This document shows, piece after piece, positions 25,016 through 35,763 of a stretch of 64,000 nt of DNA; position 1 is the first letter of the stretch, and each line of letters starts with the position of its first letter. The notes beneath the pieces were generated by a model that saw only the letters and a list, made by a program, of their open reading frames with translations, was not told where the DNA came from and searched no databases. This DNA comes from Carya illinoinensis (Eukaryota; Streptophyta; Magnoliopsida; Fagales; Juglandaceae), in assembly GCF_018687715.1 (NCBI RefSeq), contig NC_056758.1:13221001-13285000 (forward strand), given 5' to 3'. Made by a program: the position numbers and the translations under genes.

Positions 25016-27093
25016 TTACATACCCATATCTATCTGCTTCTCAAATTCCTCCACTTCATCTATTAAAGTCCTAAGGCTTATTGGAGTAGAGGAAGAACGG
25101 AGCCAATTTTGTGTACATATGAGAGCCTCAACCATCATCGGATTTAAACTACTTCGGAAAGGGTCAAGTACACGACCCGCAGTGCTGAATGTAGATTCAG
25201 AGGCCACAGTAGATACCGGTATTACAAGTACATCGCGTGCAACCTTTGAAAGTACGCGATATCTAACTGAATTCACCTTCCACCAATTTAGTAGGTCAAA
25301 ATTATCACCTTCATCCTCACATTTTTCAGCTAGATATCTATCAACCTCTGACCTGCTTTCCAAAGAGTCTTCTGACTGTAACTCTTGCTTAAATTAGGCC
25401 ATCAATGCAGCATGTCTATTCGTAGACTGAGTTGTGGAAGGACTTGCATCTTCACATGGGGAACTTGTGCGTTGAGGAGAACTCCCTTCTTCATTTTGGA
25501 TGTATGCCTCATACATGCGGATAAATGCATTTTTCACCTTCCAACTCATATCAATGATTTTTGATTGATCATATGCATACATTTTTCTCAACCCAAAGTC
25601 AAGATATCGCATCTTGTAACGAGGATCAAGAACAATCCCAACGTACAACAGCATATTCTGATTATCCATATTCTCCCAATACTTTTCAAACTTTCTCTTC
25701 ATATTTGAGGCCATTAATCCCACCACGGGACTTCCTTCTTCACACTCTATGTTAATGGCATTTTTAATATTCACCAACTCCGAAAAAAAGGTATTGCAAG
25801 TTACATAATCACCCCCCGAGAAGCGTAAAGTTGCATCATGAAATAATGTAAGAAACTTCTCAAACAACCGTACCTTATCCCAATCGGATGCATTGGGAGG
25901 CCCTAACTTCTTTGACTTTCTTCTAGTTACCACATCACATTCATCATCGTCATCATCATCATCTCCAATACTACTTAAAAAGCACATATCTTCTTCCTCC
26001 AACTGATCAAAAGCTTTTCTAAATTTCCCAGCCCTCTCCAACATAAGATAGGTGGAGTTCCACCTAGTCGGTACATCTAGGCAAACATGACTTTTGCATT
26101 TAATCTCTTCCAATGCCACACACTTCTTAAATGTACCCCACCTTTGAGGGGAGGATTTAACATACTTCACAACACCCCTCACCTTCGCAATAGACTCCTC
26201 ATACTCTTTCAATCCCTCACGCACAATTAAATTTAGAATGTGTGCACAACATCGAACATGAAAGAATTCATGTTCCAAGACCGTATCCCTCCTATACTTG
26301 GTTTTTTTTTTTTCAAATAAGAAATGACCCCATTATTAGAACTTGCATTATCAAGAGTGATAACAAGTATTTTCGGTCGCCCCCAATCATGCAAACACAA
26401 CTCTATGCCTTTACCAAGTGTATCACCCTTGTGATTTTCAACCAAAGAAAAGGAAAGAATCATCTTATGTAGCTTCCAATCATCATCAATAAAATGTGCT
26501 GTGAGACACATATAATTAAGATTTTGCATGGATGTCCATGTATCCGTGGTGAGGGAAATTCGTTGCCTTCGAAGAGCACTTTTTAATTTATTTTTTTGAC
26601 TGATAAACAAATTAAAACAATCCTTCGCAATCGTCCAACGGGATGGAATCCCTACCCACTTACGGCAAACCACAAGCATAAACTTTCTAAAACCCTCCCC
26701 TTCAACAAACCTAAATGGCAACTCATCAACAATAATCATCTCTGTCAAGGCTTGTCGGCAAGCCTCAACACTAAATGAAATGGGCACAAGTCTCCCACCA
26801 CCACTACCTCCCTCCATTTTCCAACCTAGAGTCGTCTGGGACTTATCCGTATTCTTAAATGGACCTTTCTTACATTGCTTCTCAATGTGATGCTTCATAG
26901 ACTTTGTACCATTGATCTTTGTATCACACGCATACGAAGCACCACAGTAATTACATGCAACCCTAGGTTTAGTGGGATCCCCTTTTGATATTCTTGTAAA
27001 GTGATCCCAAACCATTGACCTAACTCTACCACTTTGTGACCCACCAATATTAGATTTATCACTTACATTGGATGGGGGTGGGGGCGGAGGCAT
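25016..27093 (-). pseudogene. hAT transposase, nearly complete but with a frameshift and a stop
   Basis: This is a cut-and-paste transposase. The start at 27093 (MPPPPPPSNV) is followed by a BED zinc finger (VWDHFTRI, CNYCGASYAC, MKHHIEKQC), then the catalytic region (TTDTWTSMQNLNYMCLTAHF, ILVITLDNASSNNG) and, in the next frame, RCCAHILNLIVREGL, VPTRWNSTYLML. The C-terminal dimerisation part reads VIPVSTVASESTFSTAGRVL. The frame breaks at a T13 run (about 26299-26311) between the first and second parts. A TAA at 25394 replaces an expected Gln before the last 125 codons. Except for these two lesions about 690 codons are preserved, implying fairly recent activity. The track 24.0-25.0 kb downstream is AT-rich 3' sequence. 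Confidence 0.85.
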
Positions 27094-27440
27094 ACCAGGG
27101 CTTTGTATTGACTCTTACACCTCATTGGTTGAAGTTGACAAATCCATCTAGAAAAATAAACAACCAACAATTAGTGTAATAAGTTTTTCTAGAACAATTG
27201 GTTGTCCGTAGCCTGGAAACAACCCTAATATCCACCACTATCCAACACACAAACAACCCTAATATCCATCCACATTGGCTTCATCAAAGCTATCTTCAAA
27301 AATTGATGAAAAGTACAAGTTTTCCATAAATCTAAGACCTTTCTATCCATAATCCCACATTGGATTAACCATTTGATTCATCAAAATGATAATATAAATT
27401 TATTTTTATAATAATAATTTTATAAAAAAATAAGACTTTT

Positions 27441-27690
27441 CAGTTCGCTCCAGCGGAATGTCGAGCAAGAGTCGAGCGCTCAACTCTGCCTGAGTTCGCT
27501 CGAGCGGAATGTCGAGCGAGAGTCGAGCGCTCAACTCTGCCTGATTTCGCTCGAGCGGAATGTCGAGCGAGAGTCGAGCGCTCAACTCTGACTGAGTTCG
27601 CTCGAGCTGAAAGTCGAGCGAGAGTCGAGCGCTCCACTCTGCCTGGGTTCGCTCGAGTGGCAAGTACGCGAGGCTCGAGCGAACCCATCT
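27441..27690. repeat. 51-bp minisatellite, about 4.8 copies
   Basis: Units begin gttcgctcgagcggaatg at about 27443, 27494, 27545, 27596 and 27647. Each carries three TCGAGCG heptamers. The 51-bp period is divisible by three, so frames stay open through it. It lies upstream of the transposase start, so it is probably not translated as part of the transposase. Confidence 0.9.
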
Positions 27691-27787
27691 GTTTTCCAGA
27701 AATGGGCACAAGTCGCCAATGCTCTAAAATCCACAACTATCAAGCAAATTAAGACAAATAATAACTAATAGGTAAGATATAAAAATA

Positions 27788-27790
<3 letters not shown>

Positions 27791-27871
<81 letters not shown>
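27791..27871. repeat. (GA)n microsatellite, about 40 repeats
   Basis: An uninterrupted GA dinucleotide run inside the hAT element, on the promoter side of the transposase. Confidence 0.95.
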
Positions 27872-27872
<1 letters not shown>

Positions 27873-28079
27873 CACCTCGTTCGGTAAAAACGGGAATGCA
27901 ACGGTTGGGAATTTGAGATGCGACGGAGGGGCAAGTGGGCAACAGCACAGCGTCGGCAATGGGTTACGGCTTGGAGGGGATGCGCACGGCACGGGGCTAG
28001 GGTTTGTAGAATTTGTGAGCGTCGAGCGTGTTTTTCACTTGAGAGTTGAGAGAGAAAGTGAAGAGTGAAGAGTGAAGAC

Positions 28080-28132
28080 TGAAGGGGGAGTGGAGGGAAT
28101 CGGGGGGGAGGGGGGGGGGAAAGGGAAATTAT
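28080..28132 (+). other. G-run tract (possible G-quadruplex)
   Basis: Four or more runs of three to ten G lie within about 50 bp (ggggg, gggg-type runs, then ten G). It lies between the palindrome and the leader of the hAT element. Quadruplex formation is inference. Confidence 0.5.
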
Positions 28133-28163
28133 GCCGTTTCAGCACATAATTTTAGAAAAAAAA

Positions 28164-28207
28164 TATATGGGTTGCGTGAAACGGTGCCGTTTCACGCAAC
28201 CCATATA
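28164..28207. repeat. Perfect palindrome, 21-bp arms, 2-bp centre
   Basis: The left arm (28164-28184) starts TATATGGGTTGCGTGAAACG and is exactly complementary to 28187-28207, with TG between. It lies upstream of the hAT transposase in an AT-rich setting. Confidence 0.95.
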
Positions 28208-29265
28208 ACTTATTCTAAAATCTAATTCTAAACAATAAAAAAAAATTAAGAAGTTGGTAAAAATATATTTAAGTTAGTAAAAATAAAATTAGGTAAACTA
28301 TTTAATGTGTATTATTTAATTAAATCACTAAAAAAATCACTAGTTAATTGTTAATTTAGTTAATTATTACTAACTTAGAGAGTTTTTTTTGTTTTTGAAA
28401 TTTACTAACTTAGTAATTTACTATTATACTAATACTATTAGTCTATTAGTAATTTAGTATATAGTAAATTAGTAATATTTATTAACTTATTTACTATAGT
28501 TTAATAACTAGATAGTCTAGATGTAATAACTAGTAACTAATAATATTAATATGTAATAACACTAGTTAGTAGTTACACTAGTACTAATAGATAATAACTT
28601 AAATATATTAATTTAATATATATAACTAATAGTATACTATAATTACTATTATATATATTAGTAATTTACTATATACTAAATTACTAATAGACTATTATAC
28701 TAATACAGTAATACTATTAGTCTATTAATATATAGTAAATTAGTAATATTTATTAACTTATTTATTATAAGTTTATAAATTATAACTAATAACTAGATGT
28801 AAATATCATGTAATACTAATAACTAGTAGTGATTTATTAATATAGACGGTTAGTGATTTAGTCTTAGTCTTAGTAAGTTAGTATAAATATTATTATATTA
28901 GTATTATTGTATTAGTATAAAATTATATATATTAATAATTAGTATGATAAATATTAGCCTATTAGGTAAGATAAAAATTATAAATAATTATAAATTATAT
29001 ACAATTATAAATAATTATATACAATTATAAAAATTATAAATAATTATATACAATTATAATTATTATATAAATAATAAAATATATTAATATTCATTTGGTC
29101 CGGTCCGGGGCAAAACCCCCCTGGACCGGGACCGAACCGAAACCCATCGGTCCAGAGAAAATAGGACCGAAACCGACCGGACATTCTACCGGTCCGTTTC
29201 GGTCCGGACCGAAACTACCGGTAGGGTCAGTTTTGCCGGTCCGGACCGGCCGATACTCTCCCCTA

Positions 29266-29273
29266 CTTACAAT
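29266..29273. repeat. hAT target-site duplication, right copy (CTTACAAT)
   Basis: An exact match to 23447-23454, directly outside the right terminus. Confidence 0.9.
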
Positions 29274-29559
29274 AATATTATTGACATGTACAGTGACTCC
29301 AATAACTCATACACAGTAAATAGGTGGCTACATTTATTAAATATGGGAGGCTAAATAGTAAATAGACAGCTGGACGATTCTTGACTGACGAGCATCTTGA
29401 ACAGTGTTATGATAATGGACAAAAAGGACAATAATCTTCAAGAATTACATAATCTGAGGGTCATAATTTGCCAGTTCTATTTCAAATGGATCCTGAGAAT
29501 CTATCATCTAAGAGGGATAATATGGTGAGTTGTCATGAGCATGAGAGGTCTGTTGAGAG

Positions 29560-30775
29560 GGAGAGGCCTATTGTAATGGTGATGATGTTGTTTGCTGTGC
29601 TGGAGATAATCTGACTTGATGATCTTCTTCTTCATCACTGTTTGAGACTTGTGATATTGCCTCAACTAATTTTTTCAAATCATTTTTATTGGTAATCGTT
29701 GCTAATTGAATTTGGAATCTGCTTCTCTGAACTAGAACCTCAGGAGCCTTGGTAATCTTTGAGAACATTTTTACAACATGATCACAATTATACTTTTCCC
29801 ACCATTTTACAGAAACTTGACGGACCAAGAACATAATGTTTTTGAGAGAAGGATGAGGTTTAATTACAAATTCCCACTTTATAATCCAATTTAATTTGGT
29901 TTTAAGGAAGAAAATGAGAAGTGGTGGATAGTGTGATAATAAAGGTGGATAATCATTTTGTAATGTAAAAGCCTGAAACTCTCATGGAGAAGTGGATGGA
30001 GAATGAGAGATACTGGTCTAAACTAATCCCACCATATTAGGAATCATTGTGGAAGAGTTTTAATTTCCTATAGTTTGTCAAAATGGAGAAACCGGGAATG
30101 GTGCAAATTCTTGTTCTGTCTTAAGAATTTTTTGTTCCATGCTTGCTGATAATCATAATAATCGAAATAGGGAGGATCATATGGCTGAGAAAATCTTCTT
30201 GTCAAATATGGGTTTTTTCCTCATTGTTCTAGAGTAAGAATCTGTTTAATAGTAACTTTGTGGAATGTAATAATCATAGTTGAAGGTAGAGAAGGTTGGG
30301 ATTGTAGAGAAGAGGGGATTTCAGAAATAATAATAGAATTTGTGTCTACTAAAATAAATTCATAAAAATTCTGGATCTTTGTAATGTTTTGGGGAACATA
30401 ATGCCAATCTGGTAATAGAAAAGCATCAAGCAATTTTTGATGTTCAGATAAGTGCTGTAATTTTGATTTAATAGGAAAAACTGGATGCCAATGTGTTTTG
30501 AAGATAATGAGAGTTGCAGAAGAATGAGATAATAGTGGAGGATTGATAATTTGGGAAGGAGTAGAACCAGAAGAAGAAACATCTTTTGAGTATATAGGTA
30601 ATTTTGAAGAGCATAATGGTGAAAATGGATTATAAACTGGCCTAATGTTTTATGGTAATGTCCTTAATACTGTATAGGGTTTTGATGTGACGGAAGGACA
30701 GGGTGAAGAATAAGAAGGAGAAGGTGGTTTGGCATAGGAGGATTTGGATTTCACTCTAGACTTTAAGGAAGACAT
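29560..30775 (-). pseudogene. Pararetrovirus A downstream ORF (ORF2-like), decayed
   Basis: An ATG at 30775 lies just downstream of the RNase H region in the same transcription sense. Stretches of varied composition are open at 30433-30221 and 29834-29568. The latter ends in an acidic, Ser/Gln-rich tail. Between them about ten stops occur. Florendoviruses have a second ORF of unknown function in this position. I identify it by position only. Confidence 0.55.
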
Positions 30776-30779
30776 GATT

Positions 30780-33720
30780 TTCCCTGTAAGAATTCTCGGG
30801 ATAGAAAATCAGGAAGAGAATTAGAATCTCTTTTGATATGCTCAATATCAAAATAAAAAATACTTAAAATAGCTTGTCATCTTGCAAATATTTGTTTAGC
30901 AGTCAAGTTTTTAACATTTTTAATTAAAACTTCCTTGGCTGATTTACAATTAATTATAAGTAAAAACTTTTGATTCAAAAGATCATCTTAAAATTTAGAA
31001 ATGCATAATATAATAGCCAAAATTTATTTTTTAATAGTACTATATTTCTTTTGAGCAGGATTCCAGCATCCTAAATGGAATCGAATAATTTGTTCATTTT
31101 CATCTCATAATTTTTATTTCAAAATTCCTCCATAACCAAGATCAGAGGCATCTATTTCAAAATTTTTAAAAGCATTAGGAGATGGGAGTCCTAAGCATGG
31201 TAATTTCTTAACATGAGCCTTTATTTGTTTTATAATATTTGTATGTTCCTCTGTCCATGGAGGTGGATTCTTTTTTAATCTTTTGAATAATAGTTTACAT
31301 CATGGTCTAAGTGCTTGATAAAAATCAGCAACATAATTTAGACTTCTTAGAAATCTTTATAGTTGTTGCTTATCCTTTATTTCATCAGGGAATTTGTTAG
31401 CAAATTCTATAGCTCCACTTATTGGGTTAATACTTCTTTGATAAATATCATGTCCAAGGAACCTAATTTTGTTTGGGAATAATTTAACTTTAGATGATGA
31501 AACTACTAACTCACTTTGTTTAATAATTTGGACAAAGATATTTAAATGCTTCCAATGTTGTTCAATTGATGAAGAAAATATTAATACATCATCTATATAA
31601 ACTATAGAAAAATGACTGAAATGCATAAATATTTCATTCATAATATTTTGAAATTCATTAGGAGCATTTTTTTAATCCAAAAAGCATAACATTCTATTCA
31701 TAATGTCCAAATAGGAATGTAAATGCAGTTTTATATCTATCTTTTTCAGCAATCTGGATTTGCCAAAATCCGTTTTTCATATCAAATTTTGAAAATATAG
31801 TGACATCATAAAATCGAGATAATATATCTTTTTTTATTAAGAATAGGATATCTAATCCATTGTAAAACTTTATTTAATGGCTTATAATTTATGACTAATA
31901 TAGGAACACCTCTTTCTAATTCTACTTTTTTTTTACATAAAAAGTAGCACAACTCCATGTTGATTTACTCTTTCTAATAAGTCCTTAAAATAATAAATCA
32001 TTAATTTCTTGTTTACAAAATTCTAATAATTCCTTATTCATTTGAATGAGTCTGGCTTTAGCCGGAATATTTTTTTTTAGGAAATTCTTTTTCATAAGGT
32101 AATTCAACTATATGTTGTTTTCTACTCCAAAAAGCATTAGGTAAATTAGAACATACTTCCTTTTCAATTATATTTTTAAAATTATTAATTTTTTGAATTA
32201 ATAAAGGATCTTTTAATTGTTCTTCAATTCTTTTATATTTTAGTTCATGTTTTAAAAAATTTATTTATTTTTCTTTCCTTTTGATCTTAACTTTTGTTAA
32301 AAAATTAATTTCTTTAGTTAATAAGGCTTCTTTTAAGCAATTAATTTCTCTTGAGAGGAATAAAAATTTAAATTGAATTTCTTTTCCTAATACTTTATGG
32401 AAATTCCTTCTTCTGTTACAGAGAAATGGTAAAGTAGAGTAAGAAATTGGTTTCCTAATACTATCCTGGTATTGATATTTTTTACTAGAATAAATGTTGT
32501 TTTAACACAAATTCCATCATTACAAATATGTGCATTTGATAATTTATAATTTGTATTTAATTTTACTCTGTTAACTTGAGATAATATCTCTTTTGTTTTT
32601 TTTCATATTATTTAGAGGCTATTATTTCCTCTTGTATGTAGTTTAGATCTGCACCTGTATCTAACAAAGTGATTGTAGAAAAAGAGAACTCTTCATTAAT
32701 AGAAATAGTTACTTTAGTATACCATTTTTGAAAATTCATCTTATTAAGTATATTAATAAAATTTTCTGATTCCTCTTTAGTAATTTTTGCTAAACTTTCT
32801 CCTTATTCTTTTTTAGGAGTCTCATTATTTTTATCTATTTTTAATAGTATAATTTCTTGTAATAATTGTTCATTAGAAACTTCGAGTTTAGTGTTAGAAG
32901 TTTTCAATTTTCAAATTTCTTTCTTTATCTCATTAATTTCTTGCTATAAGTCTTTTAAAGTAATATTTTATTTTTCTAATTGGAATCTATTTACTATTTT
33001 TAGAAAATCATATGAAGAAGAGGTAGGTTCAGAAGTTTTGGGATTAGTAAAAGTATTTTTTAATTTTTCTAACTATTCTTTCCTTTCCTGTGGATTATTA
33101 ATTTTATCTATTAATTATAATATAATATTTTCATATAATGATAATACATTAATAGTTTTGTTATAGATAAAATTATTTTTATCTAGACAATTATAAATAT
33201 GAACCTCATCTTCTTCTGATTCATTATCAGAAGATTGTTCTGAGAAACTGGATCCTTTTAATTGATAAATTTGATTTTCTTCTGAAGAGATTTCATCGTC
33301 CTCACTTGATTGTATAAAAATATTTAGTAATTTTTCTTTTACTTCTTCAGATATATCTAATTCGTTAATTTCTTTTTTAATCTTTGAATTTGATGCATAA
33401 TGTCCAACCTTTTTATATTTATAACAGACAATTTATTTTTTCTTTTTATTAAACTTTTTTGTACCCTTTACTGGTTTATTATATACTAGTTTTTCTTTTG
33501 GCTTTTTGTAATGTTTTTTATATTTTCTTTTATTAGTTGGATAAGTTTTATAAATTCTTTTTCCCTTTTTACGTATTGTAAAATGAGCTAATAATGAAAA
33601 ATAACCAAATTGTTCACAAAAGGTACCTAATTCTTTCGTAGCAAAATTCTTTTCTTTTTTTATTTGCTTTTTTAATTTTAAGTCGTTACACATAATCAGA
33701 CCAGTTCTATTAATAGAAGA
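30780..33720 (-). pseudogene. Pararetrovirus A polyprotein remnant (coat tail, protease, RT, RNase H)
   Basis: The order on the minus strand is a very Lys-rich segment (33693-33433), a zinc-knuckle-like region at its end, an acidic region, and an aspartic protease with DTGAD (32646-32661 complement). Then come a reverse transcriptase with YIDD (31588-31599 complement) and an RNase H with the usual acidic residues (31.2-30.85 kb). The family makes a polyprotein that converts pregenomic RNA into DNA. The reading frame is broken many times. Only one 94-codon piece around YIDD (31641-31357) stays open. Base composition is very AT-rich. Confidence 0.75.
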
Positions 33721-33725
33721 TATTA

Positions 33726-35357
33726 TGTGACGCCCCCAAATTCCGTTTGGGATCGAACAGACATTTGAAGCGTCGAGACATGCAACACAAGGTTACCAGC
33801 CCCCGTTCATGACATATAAGATGCAATGTTCCTAACATGCATCTAACAATATGCAATATTTGCAGCGGATAATTTTTTTCTTTAGCAATATTATGCACCA
33901 AATTGAAAATATCCCAAATGCTTAAAACATACTTCATGCATAAAAACCCATTGAACAACTAAGATCACAACACTAGTTCAAAATGGTTATAATCCAAAAA
34001 GTACTAGAAATGCAACTCAATCGTATAAGTAGTAATTTACGTTAATTACTATATTAACATTGATGTCGCACCGTCGCTTAGTCAACTGTGTCTAGTTGAT
34101 CAGCTCCTGATTCTCCTTCAGGTCCTATAACAAGATCTACCATTCGGGGGGAATGGTAGTTGGGACTACCAAAGTGAGATTTGATTACAAATCTCAGTAA
34201 GTTAACAAAAAAACTTCCACACAAGCTAATGATGCATGGATGACAGTAAAAGCATAAATGTATAATCAAATTCATAAGTAATTAAAGTATAACTTGACGT
34301 ACAACATAGCATAATTGACATAACTTAAATTGAAACATGAACTGAACTTGACTTGACATGAACTTGATCTGAAACTTGACTTAGCATGAACTTGCTCTGA
34401 AACTTGAATTAACATGAACATGATATGAAACTTAACTTATTATGAACTTGTTCTGAAACTTGACTTAACATGAATGTGATATGAAACTTGACTTATCATG
34501 AACTTGTTCTGAAACTTGACTTAACATGAAAAATACATACTCCACAGTTGTTGTGGCTCCATGTATTCTACGTGTAAATACATACTCCACAGTTGTTGTG
34601 GCCCCATGTATTTTACACAAACTTGACTTAACATGAAAAATACACACTCCACAGTTGTTGTGGCCCCATGTTTTCTACGGAAACTTATTCTTTAACTGCT
34701 TAAATACATACTCCATAGTTATTGTGGCCCCATGTATTCTACGTGTCACAATTGCTGTGTCTCACGTAGTGTATGCGTCACAATTGCTGTGACCCCATAC
34801 ATAAGTAATCAAGATGAAACGTGACTGGAATACGAAAAGATTGAAGCCCTGACGTAACATAATGTGACTTGAACATAACTTGAAATGCATGATCAACTTG
34901 AGATAGAAAAATTTCGTAACATGACGTAACATATAATAGACAACATATTTAACATGACATACTTGCAACAGTGAATATTACATGACTTGACATACATGTA
35001 ATAGATGGCATACTTAGCATGATGTACTTGTAATGTACAGCAATACATGACAGAATATATTATGTAACAGATAAAAACTGATGATAGAATAAATTCTGTA
35101 TAACAAACAATTACGTGATGACTTGGCATGGCATAACATATATTACAACACACATACATACACTGTAGTTCGTTTACTTAGCACACATACACAGTAAACT
35201 GCTAGTAAGTTAAAAGCTAACTTACCTCGATCTCCGCATTTCTTATAAAACTTCAAGTGTGATCACGAGAAAAAAAGCTTCGAAATGGGCGTGCAAAAGA
35301 ACTCCTAAAAGCTGTCCGAGAGAGAGTGTTTGATATTCTTTTAATGGAAAGTGTAAA
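33726..35357 (-). mobile_element. LTR-A copy 2, truncated by the Tekay element and internally deleted
   Basis: It starts TGTGACGCCCCCAAATTCCG directly against pararetrovirus sequence. From 34530 it matches 1-670 of copy 1, jumps to the equivalent of 1639, and ends at 35357 where the Tekay LTR begins. Relative to copy 1 about 965 bp (671-1638) is missing. Its remaining half (the TGTAACATCCC end) is not found on the far side of the Tekay block, so the original right part was lost. Confidence 0.65.
34358..34525. repeat. 28-bp tandem repeat, six exact-length copies
   Basis: Six units of the type atgaacttgttctgaaactt plus gacttaac, each exactly 28 bp, run from 34358 to 34525. Later units alternate between '...cttgttctg...' and '...tgtgatatg...', so a 56-bp higher-order unit seems to be forming. 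Copy 1 of LTR-A lies at the window edge and cannot be compared here. Confidence 0.85.
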
Positions 35358-35692
35358 TGTGATGACTCGCTTTTACGTGTATTTTCACTGAAGGGTTGTT
35401 TTTAATTTAATTAATATATTAGTTTATTTATTTTAAATTAATGTATTTTAATTGTTTTTTTATTTATTTGATGCGGTGTTTAATTTAATTAGTCGTTTTA
35501 CGGTTTTTAATGTCGTTTTTGGCTGATCCATTTTGGTTTCCGGAGTGAGGATTGGACCTCATTTCTTTTCTACATCTTTTCTTTTCCCTTTTTCCTTTTT
35601 CTCTTTTTCACTTTTCTGTCTTTTTTCTTTTTTTCTTTTTTCTTTTTTCCTTCCTTTTTCCCCTCCCCTTCCCGTGCGTAACCCCCCCGTTC

Positions 35693-35763
<71 letters not shown>

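Larger units (their letters stand above)
23455..29265 (-). mobile_element. hAT transposon (Ac/Tag-like), 5.8 kb, with intact ends
   Basis: Termini are TAGGGGGGAGATCGGTCCGG (left) and, on the minus strand, TAGGGGAGAGTATCGGCCGG (right), with an exact 8-bp CTTACAAT duplication outside. Subterminal regions are packed with GGTCCGG/CCGGACC repeats (23470-23640 and 29098-29255). A BED-finger transposase gene occupies 25016-27093. The transposase-upstream part carries a minisatellite, a (GA)n run, a G-rich tract and a perfect palindrome. The element sits in the pararetrovirus intergenic region and so post-dates it. AT-rich DNA at 28.24-29.09 kb has no gene. Confidence 0.9.
23172..33725 (-). mobile_element. 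Endogenous pararetrovirus A (Caulimoviridae, florendovirus-like), interrupted by hAT
   Basis: Read on the minus strand: a lysine-rich coat-protein tail and zinc-knuckle region (33.7-33.4 kb), aspartic protease, reverse transcriptase, RNase H (to about 30.8 kb), a separate downstream ORF (30775-29560), then an intergenic region with promoter and leader (29560-29266 and 23454-23172). The two-ORF order is that of florendoviruses. The leader segment 23190-23360 matches the complement of 56280-56440. Many stops and frameshifts make it non-functional. The movement-protein and coat-protein N-terminal parts are missing at the 33725 boundary. Confidence 0.75.

Noticed and set aside
27724..27992. Three overlapping frames of Ser-Leu repeats
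   Set aside because: They are the (GA)n microsatellite translated in different frames.
34358..34525. Possible CRISPR-like array
   Set aside because: The 28-bp units are contiguous with no unique spacers, and the setting is a plant LTR.
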